Assembly: GCA_020860805.1 (NCBI GenBank)
Contig: JAJBTP010000454.1
Coordinates: forward strand, 1-6,419
Length of the DNA stretch: 6,419 bases
Reading direction: 5' to 3'
From: Tannerellaceae bacterium
GTDB lineage: Bacteria > Bacteroidota > Bacteroidia > Bacteroidales > Tannerellaceae
Shown: piece by piece, positions 1-6,419 of the stretch
How positions within the stretch are numbered: the first letter of the stretch is position 1
Layout: each line of letters begins with the position of its first letter
Position numbers and translations under genes: made by a program
The notes under the pieces: generated by a model
What the model saw: the letters and a program-made list of their open reading frames with translations, nothing else
What the model was told of the DNA's origin: nothing
The model's database searches: none

Positions 1-23
1 TTACTAACTTTAAATTAAACGAC

Positions 24-857
24 ATGAAAATTAAGTCAATTAATTTACAACGCATGCGCCAACAACAGGCGTATGGATTTTATGGGTATGTGGTAACTGT
101 ATTAGATTCAGTAACGATTCCACAGTTATTATCTATTAAAGCAGAGTTTAAAGAGGCATACAAAAATTTTGATTTTGCCTTAAAACCTGTACGGAAAACT
201 GAAGGAGGAAGATATACAAAGAGATAAGCTCTGGCGTGGATTAAAAATGATAGTTGATGCTATGATGCTGAATAAGGATCCGGAGATTGCTGAGATTGCT
301 GCTCATGCCTCTACGCTTATTTCTACGTATGGATATGCTCCTACACAAGCTTATACGGATCAAACTGGTATAATCAATAATCTGATAAATGATTTAAATG
401 ATTATCTGAAGCCGGAAGAAAGAGAAAAGATTGGAATTGTTGATTGGGTAAATGATTTGGATGAATCGAATAAGAACTTTAAAAAATTGTATATGGAAAG
501 GGTTCGCTATTTCAAAAATAAAGAAAAAAGGAAAAAGCGGATTAACCCGTATGGAGATAGATAATATATACCGGAAATTAGTTGATACCATACATGCTCT
601 TTATCTGCTGGGCGATCCGGATGAACAGGATTTACTGGAAGAAATCATAAAAGAAATGAATGTCATTATCGAAAGAGAAATTGCAATCATCAAACGCCGC
701 ACGAAAAACGGTACTCTCTCCTGATATGCCTGATGAGTACGAGGAGGAAGATGATGAAAATCCGTCTTCGGATGGTATGGAACAAAGAGGCGGGGATTGC
801 AAATCCTATTTAACCAAAAGTTACAAACTTTCCCTTGTTTTGCTTTCGGATTTATAA
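24..857 (+). pseudogene. DUF6261 family protein, broken by three +1 frameshifts
   Basis: The function is unknown. The protein resembles DUF6261, a helical family of about 240 residues known mainly from Bacteroidota. The gene is spread over three frames: 24 to about 203, then to about 530, then to about 704, with the rest back in the first frame. Removing one base at each of GG 203-204, an A-run within 524-536, and A5 704-708 gives one 276-residue protein. Its start is MKIKSINLQRMR, the family-like opening. The middle carries DKLWRGLKMIVDAM (about 67-80) and GIVDWVNDLDESN (137-149). Then come IYRKLVDTIHALYLL (181-195) and a very acidic tail, DEYEEEDDEN (236-245). No signal peptide or membrane segment is seen, so it is probably cytosolic. 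ATG at 24 fits the family N-terminus. The last 25 or so residues overlap repeat DNA and may not be native, so the true stop could lie earlier. As written, the longest intact piece is about 105 residues. The family call is from remembered pattern, fairly sure. Confidence 0.72.
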
Positions 858-1089
858 TTAGTCATGGTCGGAAGATTTGGAAGTATACTTATTATATTGA
901 TAATTAACTAAAAAAACAACGGATGGTTGAAGGGGATTTGCAATCCCCGCTTACGAATTATAAGGAATCGAATATCGGCCTGAGCCCATTTGAATCCGTT
1001 ATAAGATAACTTTTAGGCTTTTAGAAGCGGTATTTTAAGCTTTCCGGATTGAAAATCCTTATATTCATTTTAGTTCGGATTACAAATCC
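794..1089. repeat. Four dispersed GGATT-N3-AATCC mini-hairpins
   Basis: The same short dyad occurs four times. At 794-806 it is GGATT-GCA-AATCC. At 932-948 it is GGGGATT-TGC-AATCCCC, the strongest, with a 7-bp stem. At 1046-1058 it is GGATT-GAA-AATCC, and at 1077-1089 GGATT-ACA-AATCC. The stem is constant while the three loop bases vary, and the last two copies start 31 bases apart. The first copy lies outside the 32-bp inverted repeat, within the tail of the DUF6261 reading frame. The others are inside the block. Constant stems with changing loops resemble bacterial REP sequences mobilised by Y1 (IS200-like) transposases, but no such transposase is in the window. Confidence 0.6.
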
Positions 1090-1153
1090 TCACGACCAAC
1101 AACCTTTCTTTCAGTTAAATAAAATCTTCCGACCATGACTAATTATAAATCCG
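847..1153. repeat. Block bounded by 32-bp perfect inverted repeat; MITE-like or REP-like
   Basis: The left arm, 847-878, is the exact reverse complement of the right arm, 1122-1153, over 32 bases. The match extends outward by three more bases (843-845 with 1155-1157) after one mismatch. The arms begin CGGATTTATAATTAGTCATG on the left. The 243 bases between them contain no plausible coding sequence. They hold three small dyads of the GGATT-N3-AATCC type. The block lies between two convergent genes: the left arm supplies the stop codon of the broken DUF6261 gene, and the right arm ends 13 bases past the stop of the DUF4249 gene. I see no clear target-site duplication. This stretch is otherwise gene-free. 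It could be a miniature inverted-repeat element, a REP-type composite, or a recombination site. The arms are seen directly; the element class is inference. Confidence 0.75.
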
Positions 1154-1166
1154 GAAGAATTAAATT

Positions 1167-2072
1167 TCAGGGATTGGACAGGTTATATACGGTTCCTTTT
1201 CTTTTGAATGAATAGGCGGTAAAGAAACCTGCTAACGGGATTTTATTTTCTTTTCGTACCGGCTGGATGTTGGTTTGTATATTGGCTGGCGGTCCGCTGA
1301 AAATAGGGTTTGAACCCCATAGTTCTGTTTGGGCATCCCAGATAAAGTCGTAGTATTCTTCTGTGATTGAGTTTACCTGTAAACTTACAATATCACCTTT
1401 TTGTAGCTGGTATTGTTCTTCTTCCAAATCCAGGCTGAAACAGGAGACTGCTTTCAGTTCTTTTTTATCAATATATTCATCATCTGCTAATCCCCAGTTA
1501 ATAAGGGAGTCACTTAATGCATACTCATTGCGGTATGCCTGGAAGCTTAGGTAATTTTCATCACTATTTTCCGGAAGAGCTCCAAAGACTAAGATATCCA
1601 GCCGGTCATCGAAGTATTCCGACATTTCCAGCTGTATGGAGTCCAATCGTATAGAGAAGGGTAGGAAAGAAGAGGCTGTATATTCTTCCGGTTCATTATT
1701 ACCGTCAAAATCAACAGAGACATGTAAGGTATAGGTTTCTCCTTCTACACCATATACATCGGGTTCGGTAAGGTATAATCCGGGATTCTCCGGGTCTTCC
1801 GTTAAGGTAAATATAGTCTCTTTATTTTGAATCTTAACATTGGCTCCTGAGATTCCTTCCGGTGCTGTTGTGGCAAAATAACTGGCCGACCGGGTAATTC
1901 TCACATAGTGCTGTGTGGTATCTGTAGTAATATATCCATAGATAACCAGATGTGGGTCGGATTGATTGGTATAAATATCTATCCGTTCGGTACAGGCAAA
2001 GAACAGGATTGTAATAAATACTCCTGCGATGGTTATTTTCGTAAATTGCCGGAATGATATAATTGATTTCAT
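1167..2072 (-). CDS. DUF4249 domain outer-membrane lipoprotein, partner of TonB-dependent receptor
   Basis: This is a 301-residue lipoprotein of the DUF4249 family, which in Bacteroidota is normally encoded next to a TonB-dependent receptor. Residues 1-26 form a signal peptide (basic start, hydrophobic core ITIAGVFITILFF) ending in FAC, so Cys27 is the likely lipidated residue. An Ig-like beta-rich section follows, with DPHLVIYGYITTDT (about 39-52) and GANVKIQNKE, the part usual for the family. The C-terminal section contains the repeated acidic/Tyr-rich EEYYDFIWDAQTELWG and GPPANIQTNI (from 260), then ends in a strand-like GFFTAYSFKRKGTVY. The length is normal and the frame is intact. The gene begins 61 bases after the receptor stop on the same strand with no terminator between, so co-transcription is likely. 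Known of the family: membership and pairing. Inferred: a surface or periplasmic-face accessory role in uptake. The substrate is unknown. ATG at 2072 is the only start giving the full signal peptide. Confidence 0.88.
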   Translation of the reverse strand: MKSIISFRQFTKITIAGVFITILFFACTERIDIYTNQSDPHLVIYGYITTDTTQHYVRITRSASYFATTAPEGISGANVKIQNKETIFTLTEDPENPGLYLTEPDVYGVEGETYTLHVSVDFDGNNEPEEYTASSFLPFSIRLDSIQLEMSEYFDDRLDILVFGALPENSDENYLSFQAYRNEYALSDSLINWGLADDEYIDKKELKAVSCFSLDLEEEQYQLQKGDIVSLQVNSITEEYYDFIWDAQTELWGSNPIFSGPPANIQTNIQPVRKENKIPLAGFFTAYSFKRKGTVYNLSNP

Positions 2073-2133
2073 ATGTTTATTCTTTATCTATTTATTCTTT
2101 TTTAAATTATAAGAATTCTTTTCATTTAAAAAT

Positions 2134-4474
2134 TTAGAATGTAAAGTTCCAGGTTACAGATGGGATGAATGTAAACAGATAGACTTTCTCAGCATAGGAA
2201 ACATCCGGTTGGTCTACTTCCTGTCTGAATATAATAGTCCATGGATTTTTCTGCCATAGGCATTGTAGAGAGAGAAATTCAAATCATGTTTCAGTCTTTT
2301 TCCCGGTTTCGATAATTGCAGGGTTGCCGAAAGGTCTAACCGGTGATAAGCCGGAAACCGGAATTCATTTCGACCGGAATAGATAGGAATGTAATTATTT
2401 TCTATCTGGTAACGTCCGGTAGGATAGGTAACGGGGGTACCGGATGCATAGACCCAGTTGGCTGAAATTGTCCATTTCTTTGATAATTCATAATTACCTA
2501 CAATGGATATATTGTGAGGTTTATCATAGGAGGAACGAAACCAGTTGCCGTCATTAATTTCATCTACTCTGCGTTTGCTTCTGGAATAGGTGTAACTTAC
2601 CCATCCGTTGATCCGCCCGGTATTTTTACGAACCATTAGTTCTAATCCGTAAGCATATCCTTTACCGAAGCGTAATTCCTGTTCGAGGTGTTCGTTGACG
2701 ATCAGTTGTGCATGGTCTTTGAAGTCCACTACATTTTTCATGTCTTTATAATAGATTTCTGCAGATGCTTCATAGGTATTATCTTCAAAATTGCGGAAAT
2801 AACCTACTGAAAACTGGTCGCATAACTGAGGTTTAACATTTTGTGAAGACTGGAACCATACATCTAATGGTGAACCGGCTGCGGAATTGGATGCTAACTG
2901 GATATATTGTGCTGTTCTTGAATAACTTGCTTTTATGGATTGTTTTTCATCTAATAAATAGGCTACTCCCAGGCGTGGTTCAAACTGATGCTGGTTATGG
3001 TAGAATGTACCTTTGTCGTAGTTTTTGGAATAGTCTACTTTATACTCGTGCAGGTAATCTATTTCTTGTCCGTTTGCTATATTCTGGAACAGGGAAAAGC
3101 GCACGCCGTATTTCACTTTTAACTTATCGGTAATAGACATATCGTTTGAAATATACAAGGCGTGTTCCAGTGCGTATTCTTCCGGTAGTTTAATGGTGCC
3201 GATAATGGATTCTTCATCGATACCGCCTCCTTTTCCCGGTTTAAATGTATGATAGATGGCATTGTAGCCGAATTTGATGTGATTGGCTGGATTAGGGTGC
3301 CATGAAAAATCGGCTTTTAGTCCGTAATCATACATTTCTGATTTCCATTCCTGGCTTAACTGTTGGGTTACATCATAACTGAGGTAGTAATCATAGAAAC
3401 TACCCAGTAATGTAAAGTTTGAGAACAGGCGAGGGGAGAAGATGTGATTCCACCGGGCGGTTATGGTTTTGTTTCCGAAGTTCATTCCGGCAAACTGTGT
3501 TTCAAATTTGTCGCGTCCGAGATAGCCGGCAATGAATATACGGTTGTTATCATTGATTTTGTAGTTGACTTTCATATTGGTGTCATAGAAGTACATGGTT
3601 GATTCTTTGACATTTTTATCATTAGCTAAGGGTAGGAATAAATCGGCATAGGTACGGCGTCCGGACACGATGAAGGAGGCTTTGTCTTTGGCTATTGGTC
3701 CTTCCAATGTCATCCGGCTGGCGATTAATCCGATTCCTCCGGTTCCGGTGAAGTATTGGTTATTTCCATCTTTCGAACGGATATCCATTAAGGAGGATAA
3801 TCTGCCTCCGAAGGTTGCCGGGACATCTCCTTTGTAGAGTACAACATCTTTGATGGCATCATTATTAAATACGGAGAAGAATCCCATCAGGTGCGAAGCA
3901 GAATATACGGTTGCTTCATCCAGAAGGATAAGATTCTGGTCATGGCTTCCGCCCCGCACACTAAAACCGGATAATCCTTCGGAGGTAGATTGTACGCCGG
4001 GTAGTAGCTGAACGGCTTTGATTACATCTACTTCGCCCATTAAGGCTGGGATGGTTTTAATTTCTTTCATGGAGAGCCGCTCTGTTCCCATTTCCATTTT
4101 GGTAATGTTTGAATTGCGGGCTTCTGCTGTGATAATTACTTCATCCAGCAGGCTGGTATTTAATTCCGGTGAGACATTTAGCCGGATATCTTCTTTAAGT
4201 GCTATGCGCATTTCCTGGGGGTATATCCCATATAAGTAATAACCAGGGTATATTCTCCGGATGCAAGGCTTAAGGAATAAAAGCCGTATGCATTGGTAGC
4301 AGTTCCGAGTGAACTTCCTTTTACCTGGATAGTGGCTCCTGCTAAATCTTCTCCATCGTTGCTATCGGTAATAGTACCGCTGATTGTAAATTTTCGTTCC
4401 TGTGCGTTGATTACTCCGGGAAGAAGTAGTATCAGAAGGAATAGTGACCAAAGGGTCTGTTTGATAGTAATCAT
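2134..4474 (-). CDS. TonB-dependent outer-membrane receptor with carboxypeptidase-like N-terminal domain; two frameshifts
   Basis: This is an outer-membrane barrel that imports a ligand using energy from TonB-ExbBD. As written it is split into a 90-residue N-terminal piece (4474-4202) and a 665-residue piece (4211-2214), followed by a 37-residue tail in another frame. Adding one base in the C5 run (G 4217-4221 on the plus strand) and one in the A5 run (T 2246-2250) yields a single 780-residue protein. Residues 1-24 are a signal peptide ending VINA|Q. About 27-105 is the CarboxypepD_reg-like beta-sandwich (ISGTITDSNDGEDLAGATI). About 110-225 is the plug, with SVRGGSHDQNLILLDEATVY and VPATFGGRLSSLMDIR. 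The remainder is the barrel, whose restored end is TFIPSVTWNFTF with the C-terminal Phe usual for such porins. The length suits the roughly 780-residue class paired with DUF4249 rather than the roughly 1000-residue SusC class. The ligand cannot be inferred. Identity is very sure; whether the breaks are real is doubtful. Confidence 0.93.
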
Positions 4475-4494
4475 TTATTATTGATTTTAAATTC

Positions 4495-4510
4495 TGCACA
4501 AAATTGTGCA
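4495..4510. promoter_or_regulatory. 16-bp palindrome just upstream of the receptor gene
   Basis: TGCACAA-AA-TTGTGCA is a 7-bp dyad with a 2-base centre, lying 21 bases before the receptor ATG. A second, weaker dyad, CCGGA-ATCTC-TCCGG, sits beside it at 4514-4528. On the minus strand the palindrome contains CAATTTTG, five of six matches to the Bacteroides -7 box TAnnTTTG. It could therefore be an operator overlapping the start of transcription, or a hairpin in the 5' leader. The dyads are seen directly; the regulatory role is inference and no matching regulator is in the window. Confidence 0.4.
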
Positions 4511-4615
4511 TTCCCGGAATCTCTCCGGTAAAAAAGAGACGAAATCTCGGATTTGTAAGACTAATGTTGTTAATTAATATACGAAGAGCAATTGTGTTAG
4601 AAATAACTAAAGGGG

Positions 4616-4653
4616 ACACAGATTACGCAGAAAACGCAGAATTTCGCAGATTT
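4616..4653. repeat. Short degenerate tandem repeat, CGCAGA units
   Basis: The stretch reads as three near-copies of a 9-10 base unit ending CGCAGA: ACGCAGA at 4625-4631, ACGCAGA at 4634-4640 and TCGCAGA at 4644-4650, preceded by GGGGACACAGATT. It lies in the 264-bp spacer between the aldolase stop and the receptor start. The rest of that spacer is AT-rich and shows no gene. I also see no convincing terminator for the aldolase there, only a weak CATAG/CTATG dyad near 4680-4700. The repeat resembles the CACAGATT-type intergenic repeats common in many bacterial genomes; its role is unknown. Confidence 0.45.
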
Positions 4654-4738
4654 AAATATATATCAATCTATATAAGTTGCATAGTTTGGGTAATCTATGA
4701 AATTCTATTTGCTATCATTATTAACAGAAGTCTATTCA

Positions 4739-5767
4739 TTAAATTGTTTGGAAAATTCTTTTTAGTGATTTATCCAGGGCTTGAATGTCTTCTTCTGTTG
4801 TATCCCAGGAAGTAACTAAACGAACTTCTGTAATGGCTTCATTCCAATAATAGAAGAAGTATTCTTTGGATAGTTGTCCGGCTGCTTCTTTGGGCATGGT
4901 AAAGAAGAGTTGATTGGATTCTGCTTTCTGGGTAAATTGTATTTGTGGATACTGTTTGAGTATCTTTACAATATCGGCTGCTTTGCGATTGGCATTGGTT
5001 GCATTTCCATGCCATACTTCTTTTTCCAGATAGGGCAGGAATTGTGCGGACAGATAGCGTTGCTTGGATGCCAGTTGTGCGGATTGTTTCCGGAAGTAGG
5101 GCAGATTCTCTGTTAATTCAGGGCGGAAGGATATAACGGCTTCTCCCATCATCATTCCATTCTTGGTCCCTCCGAAACTGAGGATATCTACGCCTGCGTC
5201 TGTTGTCAGTTCTTTCATCGAACAATTCAGATATACACAGGCATTGGCCAGACGTGCTCCGTCCATATGCAGATACATGCCGTACTGATGAATTAAGTCG
5301 GCAATGGCTCGTACTTCTTCTATGGTATAAACAGTTCCTAATTCGGATACCTGTGAAATATATACTGCTTTGGGTTGTGGGTGATGACAAACGCCAAAGT
5401 GTTGCAGATGGGGACGGATTAACTCCGGTGTTAATTTTCCGTCCGGACTTTCGATAGGTGTAACTGTACATCCGGTCATGCGGGCCGGTGCTCCACATTC
5501 GTCTACATAAATATGTGCGGTGGTTGTACAGATAATGCTATTGAATGAACGGGTAATAGCTTGTAAGGCTACGGAGTTGGCTCCGGTTCCGTTGAACAGG
5601 AAAAAGGGTTCTGCTTCCTGTCCGAATATTTCTTTAATCTTTTGGGTAGCTTGTGCTGTCCATGGGTCGTCTCCATATCCAACCGCATGGTCACGGTTTG
5701 CTTTCAGGATAGCTTCTATAACAGAAGGGTGTACTCCTGAGTTATTATCACTTGCAAAACTTCTCAT
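4739..5767 (-). CDS. ltaE: Low-specificity L-threonine aldolase (PLP-dependent)
   Basis: This cytosolic enzyme cleaves L-threonine and L-allo-threonine to glycine and acetaldehyde. It is a fold-type I PLP enzyme of the beta-eliminating lyase/threonine aldolase family. The 342-residue frame is intact and of usual length, closest in style to the Pseudomonas type of about 345 residues. Visible landmarks in order are SDNNSGVHPSV at the N-terminus, GTGAN (60-64, PLP phosphate site) and AHIYVDE with His85, expected to stack on the PLP ring. Next are HMDGARLANA (167-176), with Asp169 for the pyridine nitrogen and Arg172, and SFGGTKNG, with Lys202 as the Schiff-base lysine. ATG at 5767 places the DNNSGVHP motif at the normal distance from the start. 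It appears to be a single-gene unit: a terminator precedes it and a long spacer follows. There is no evident functional link to the receptor downstream. The symbol is used by family, not proven orthology. Confidence 0.95.
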   Translation of the reverse strand: MRSFASDNNSGVHPSVIEAILKANRDHAVGYGDDPWTAQATQKIKEIFGQEAEPFFLFNGTGANSVALQAITRSFNSIICTTTAHIYVDECGAPARMTGCTVTPIESPDGKLTPELIRPHLQHFGVCHHPQPKAVYISQVSELGTVYTIEEVRAIADLIHQYGMYLHMDGARLANACVYLNCSMKELTTDAGVDILSFGGTKNGMMMGEAVISFRPELTENLPYFRKQSAQLASKQRYLSAQFLPYLEKEVWHGNATNANRKAADIVKILKQYPQIQFTQKAESNQLFFTMPKEAAGQLSKEYFFYYWNEAITEVRLVTSWDTTEEDIQALDKSLKRIFQTI

Positions 5768-5779
5768 TTGTCGAAATTA

Positions 5780-5794
5780 TTTTGCGCAAAAGTA
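5780..5794 (-). promoter_or_regulatory. Probable promoter of the threonine aldolase gene with overlapping palindrome
   Basis: On the minus strand TACTTTTG (5794-5787) matches the Bacteroides -7 consensus TAnnTTTG exactly, about 20 bases before the ATG. That implies a very short leader. I do not find a good TTTG -33 box at the usual spacing. A perfect 12-bp palindrome, TTTTGCGCAAAA (5780-5791), overlaps the box and the expected start of transcription, and could be an operator. The box and palindrome are seen directly; their function is inferred. Confidence 0.5.
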
Positions 5795-5853
5795 AAGAAA
5801 ATTAGGATATGCTTTTTAGTAAAATGGAATTAATCGTTTAGAATCTTAGGTAT

Positions 5854-5887
5854 AAAAAAAGGAGGCATCTGAGTACAGATACCTCCT
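5854..5887 (-). terminator. Intrinsic terminator of the sigma factor gene
   Basis: Read on the minus strand, AGGAGG-T-ATCTG-TACT-CAGAT-G-CCTCCT forms an 11-bp stem with one internal mismatch and a 4-base loop. It is followed directly by seven T residues (A run 5854-5860 on the plus strand). The stem begins 25 bases after the sigma factor stop, and the aldolase promoter lies just beyond. The order stem, loop, T-run gives the minus-strand direction. It separates the sigma factor transcript from the aldolase. Confidence 0.9.
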
Positions 5888-5912
5888 CTTGTCTTATTTC
5901 AGAAAATGTGTT

Positions 5913-6419
5913 TTATCCCTGATGGAAGTCTTTTAATACTTTCTGTAGTTCCTGCCTTGCAAAGAATATCCGGCTTTTTACTGTTCCTAACGGTACATTC
6001 AGTTTATCAGCGATTTCATTGTATTTGTAACCACTTAAATACATGGAAAAAGGAACTTTTAGTTCGGTGTTCAGTGCATTTATGGCTTTATTAATCTCCT
6101 GAATCTGATAGGAACCGTCGGGGGAGTCGAATCCGGAATCATTGATGACGTCCAGATTATATAAATCTACACTTTGATCTACGACTGTTTGTGTACGGAC
6201 GATCTTATGATAGTTGTTTATAATATATTACGCATGACCGTTAAAACCCAGCCTTTAAAATTTATATTGTCTACAAATTTATCCTGATTGTCTAACACTT
6301 TCAATGGCGTATCTTGCATCAAATTCTGAGCATCATCTTTGTTAGCGGTTAGGATCCAAGCAAAAATCAGCATGTTTTCGTGGATGCTCAAAAATGGTGT
6401 CTGAAATTGCAAAACATTA
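5913..6419 (-). CDS. ECF-type RNA polymerase sigma factor, one frameshift, 5' end at the window edge
   Basis: This protein directs RNA polymerase to its own promoter set; it is a sigma-70 family ECF member with regions 2 and 4 only. As written the frame stops after MRNIL. Adding one base at AA 6222-6223 (T-run on the coding strand) gives MRNIFINNYHK and continues to the true stop at 5913-5915, about 166 residues from the TTG at 6412. Region 2 covers ENMLIFAWILTANKDDAQ through KGWVLTVMRNIF. Region 4, with its helix-turn-helix, is KVPFSMYLSGYKYNEIADKL plus NVPLGTVKSRIFFARQEL. No ATG is in frame inside the window, and the frame stays open to the last base, so the real start is either outside or masked by another indel in TTTT 6411-6414. 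An ATG at 6417 would fit if one T were missing. No anti-sigma gene is adjacent here. Its own terminator follows. Its targets are unknown. Confidence 0.88.

Noticed and set aside
847..1153. CRISPR array or intrinsic terminator for the two convergent genes
   Set aside because: The repeats are inverted, not direct, with no regular spacers; the arms are 243 bases apart with no adjoining T-run, so a terminator hairpin is unlikely.
2843..3133. Plus-strand 96-residue frame with hydrophobic stretches
   Set aside because: It lies wholly inside the receptor barrel on the opposite strand; a shadow frame with no family resemblance or start context.
4202..4221. Programmed ribosomal frameshift in the receptor
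   Set aside because: No slippery heptamer with a downstream structure is evident, the family is normally one frame, and five similar breaks occur elsewhere in the window.
4504..4815. Plus-strand 103-residue frame across the spacer
   Set aside because: It runs through the CGCAGA repeat and the aldolase 3' end, with no family features.
5118..5498. Minus-strand 126-residue frame
   Set aside because: Out-of-frame shadow of the intact threonine aldolase; Arg/Ser-rich composition is typical of a shifted frame.
5913..6419. Sigma factor and aldolase as one operon
   Set aside because: A strong terminator at 5854-5887 and an exact -7 box at 5787-5794 lie between them.

Overview
The window looks like a chromosomal piece from a Bacteroidales bacterium (Bacteroides/Parabacteroides type; genus is an inference). 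The evidence is the gene content: a DUF6261 protein, a TonB-dependent receptor paired with a DUF4249 lipoprotein, and a Bacteroides-style ECF sigma factor. AT-rich spacers, ATG starts without a clear Shine-Dalgarno sequence, and a TAnnTTTG-like promoter box agree with this.

Layout. A DUF6261-family gene on the plus strand (24-857) is broken by three single-base frameshifts. It runs into a non-coding block (847-1153) bounded by a perfect 32-bp inverted repeat and studded with small GGATT-N3-AATCC hairpins. Everything after that is on the minus strand. In transcription order from the right edge these are an ECF sigma factor (5' end at or beyond the window edge, one frameshift, followed by a clear intrinsic terminator), a complete low-specificity L-threonine aldolase with its own probable promoter, a 264-bp spacer with a short CGCAGA repeat and a 16-bp palindrome, a TonB-dependent receptor with two frameshifts, and 61 bp downstream a DUF4249 lipoprotein.

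How the genes work together. The receptor and the lipoprotein form a standard outer-membrane transport pair. The receptor is the TonB-driven barrel, and the lipoprotein is probably its outer-membrane partner; the substrate cannot be read from sequence. The aldolase is a cytosolic PLP enzyme of threonine/glycine metabolism with no evident link to the receptor. The sigma factor is separated from the aldolase by a terminator, so it is probably an independent unit.

The most striking property is that three of the five genes are interrupted by six one-base indels in total. Every one is repaired by adding or removing a single base, mostly inside a short homopolymer, and each repair restores family-typical protein sequence. 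This fits uncorrected homopolymer errors in the assembly better than six independent mutations, though real decay of the DUF6261 gene cannot be excluded. I found no convincing new multi-gene system. The least explained DNA is the inverted-repeat block at 847-1153.
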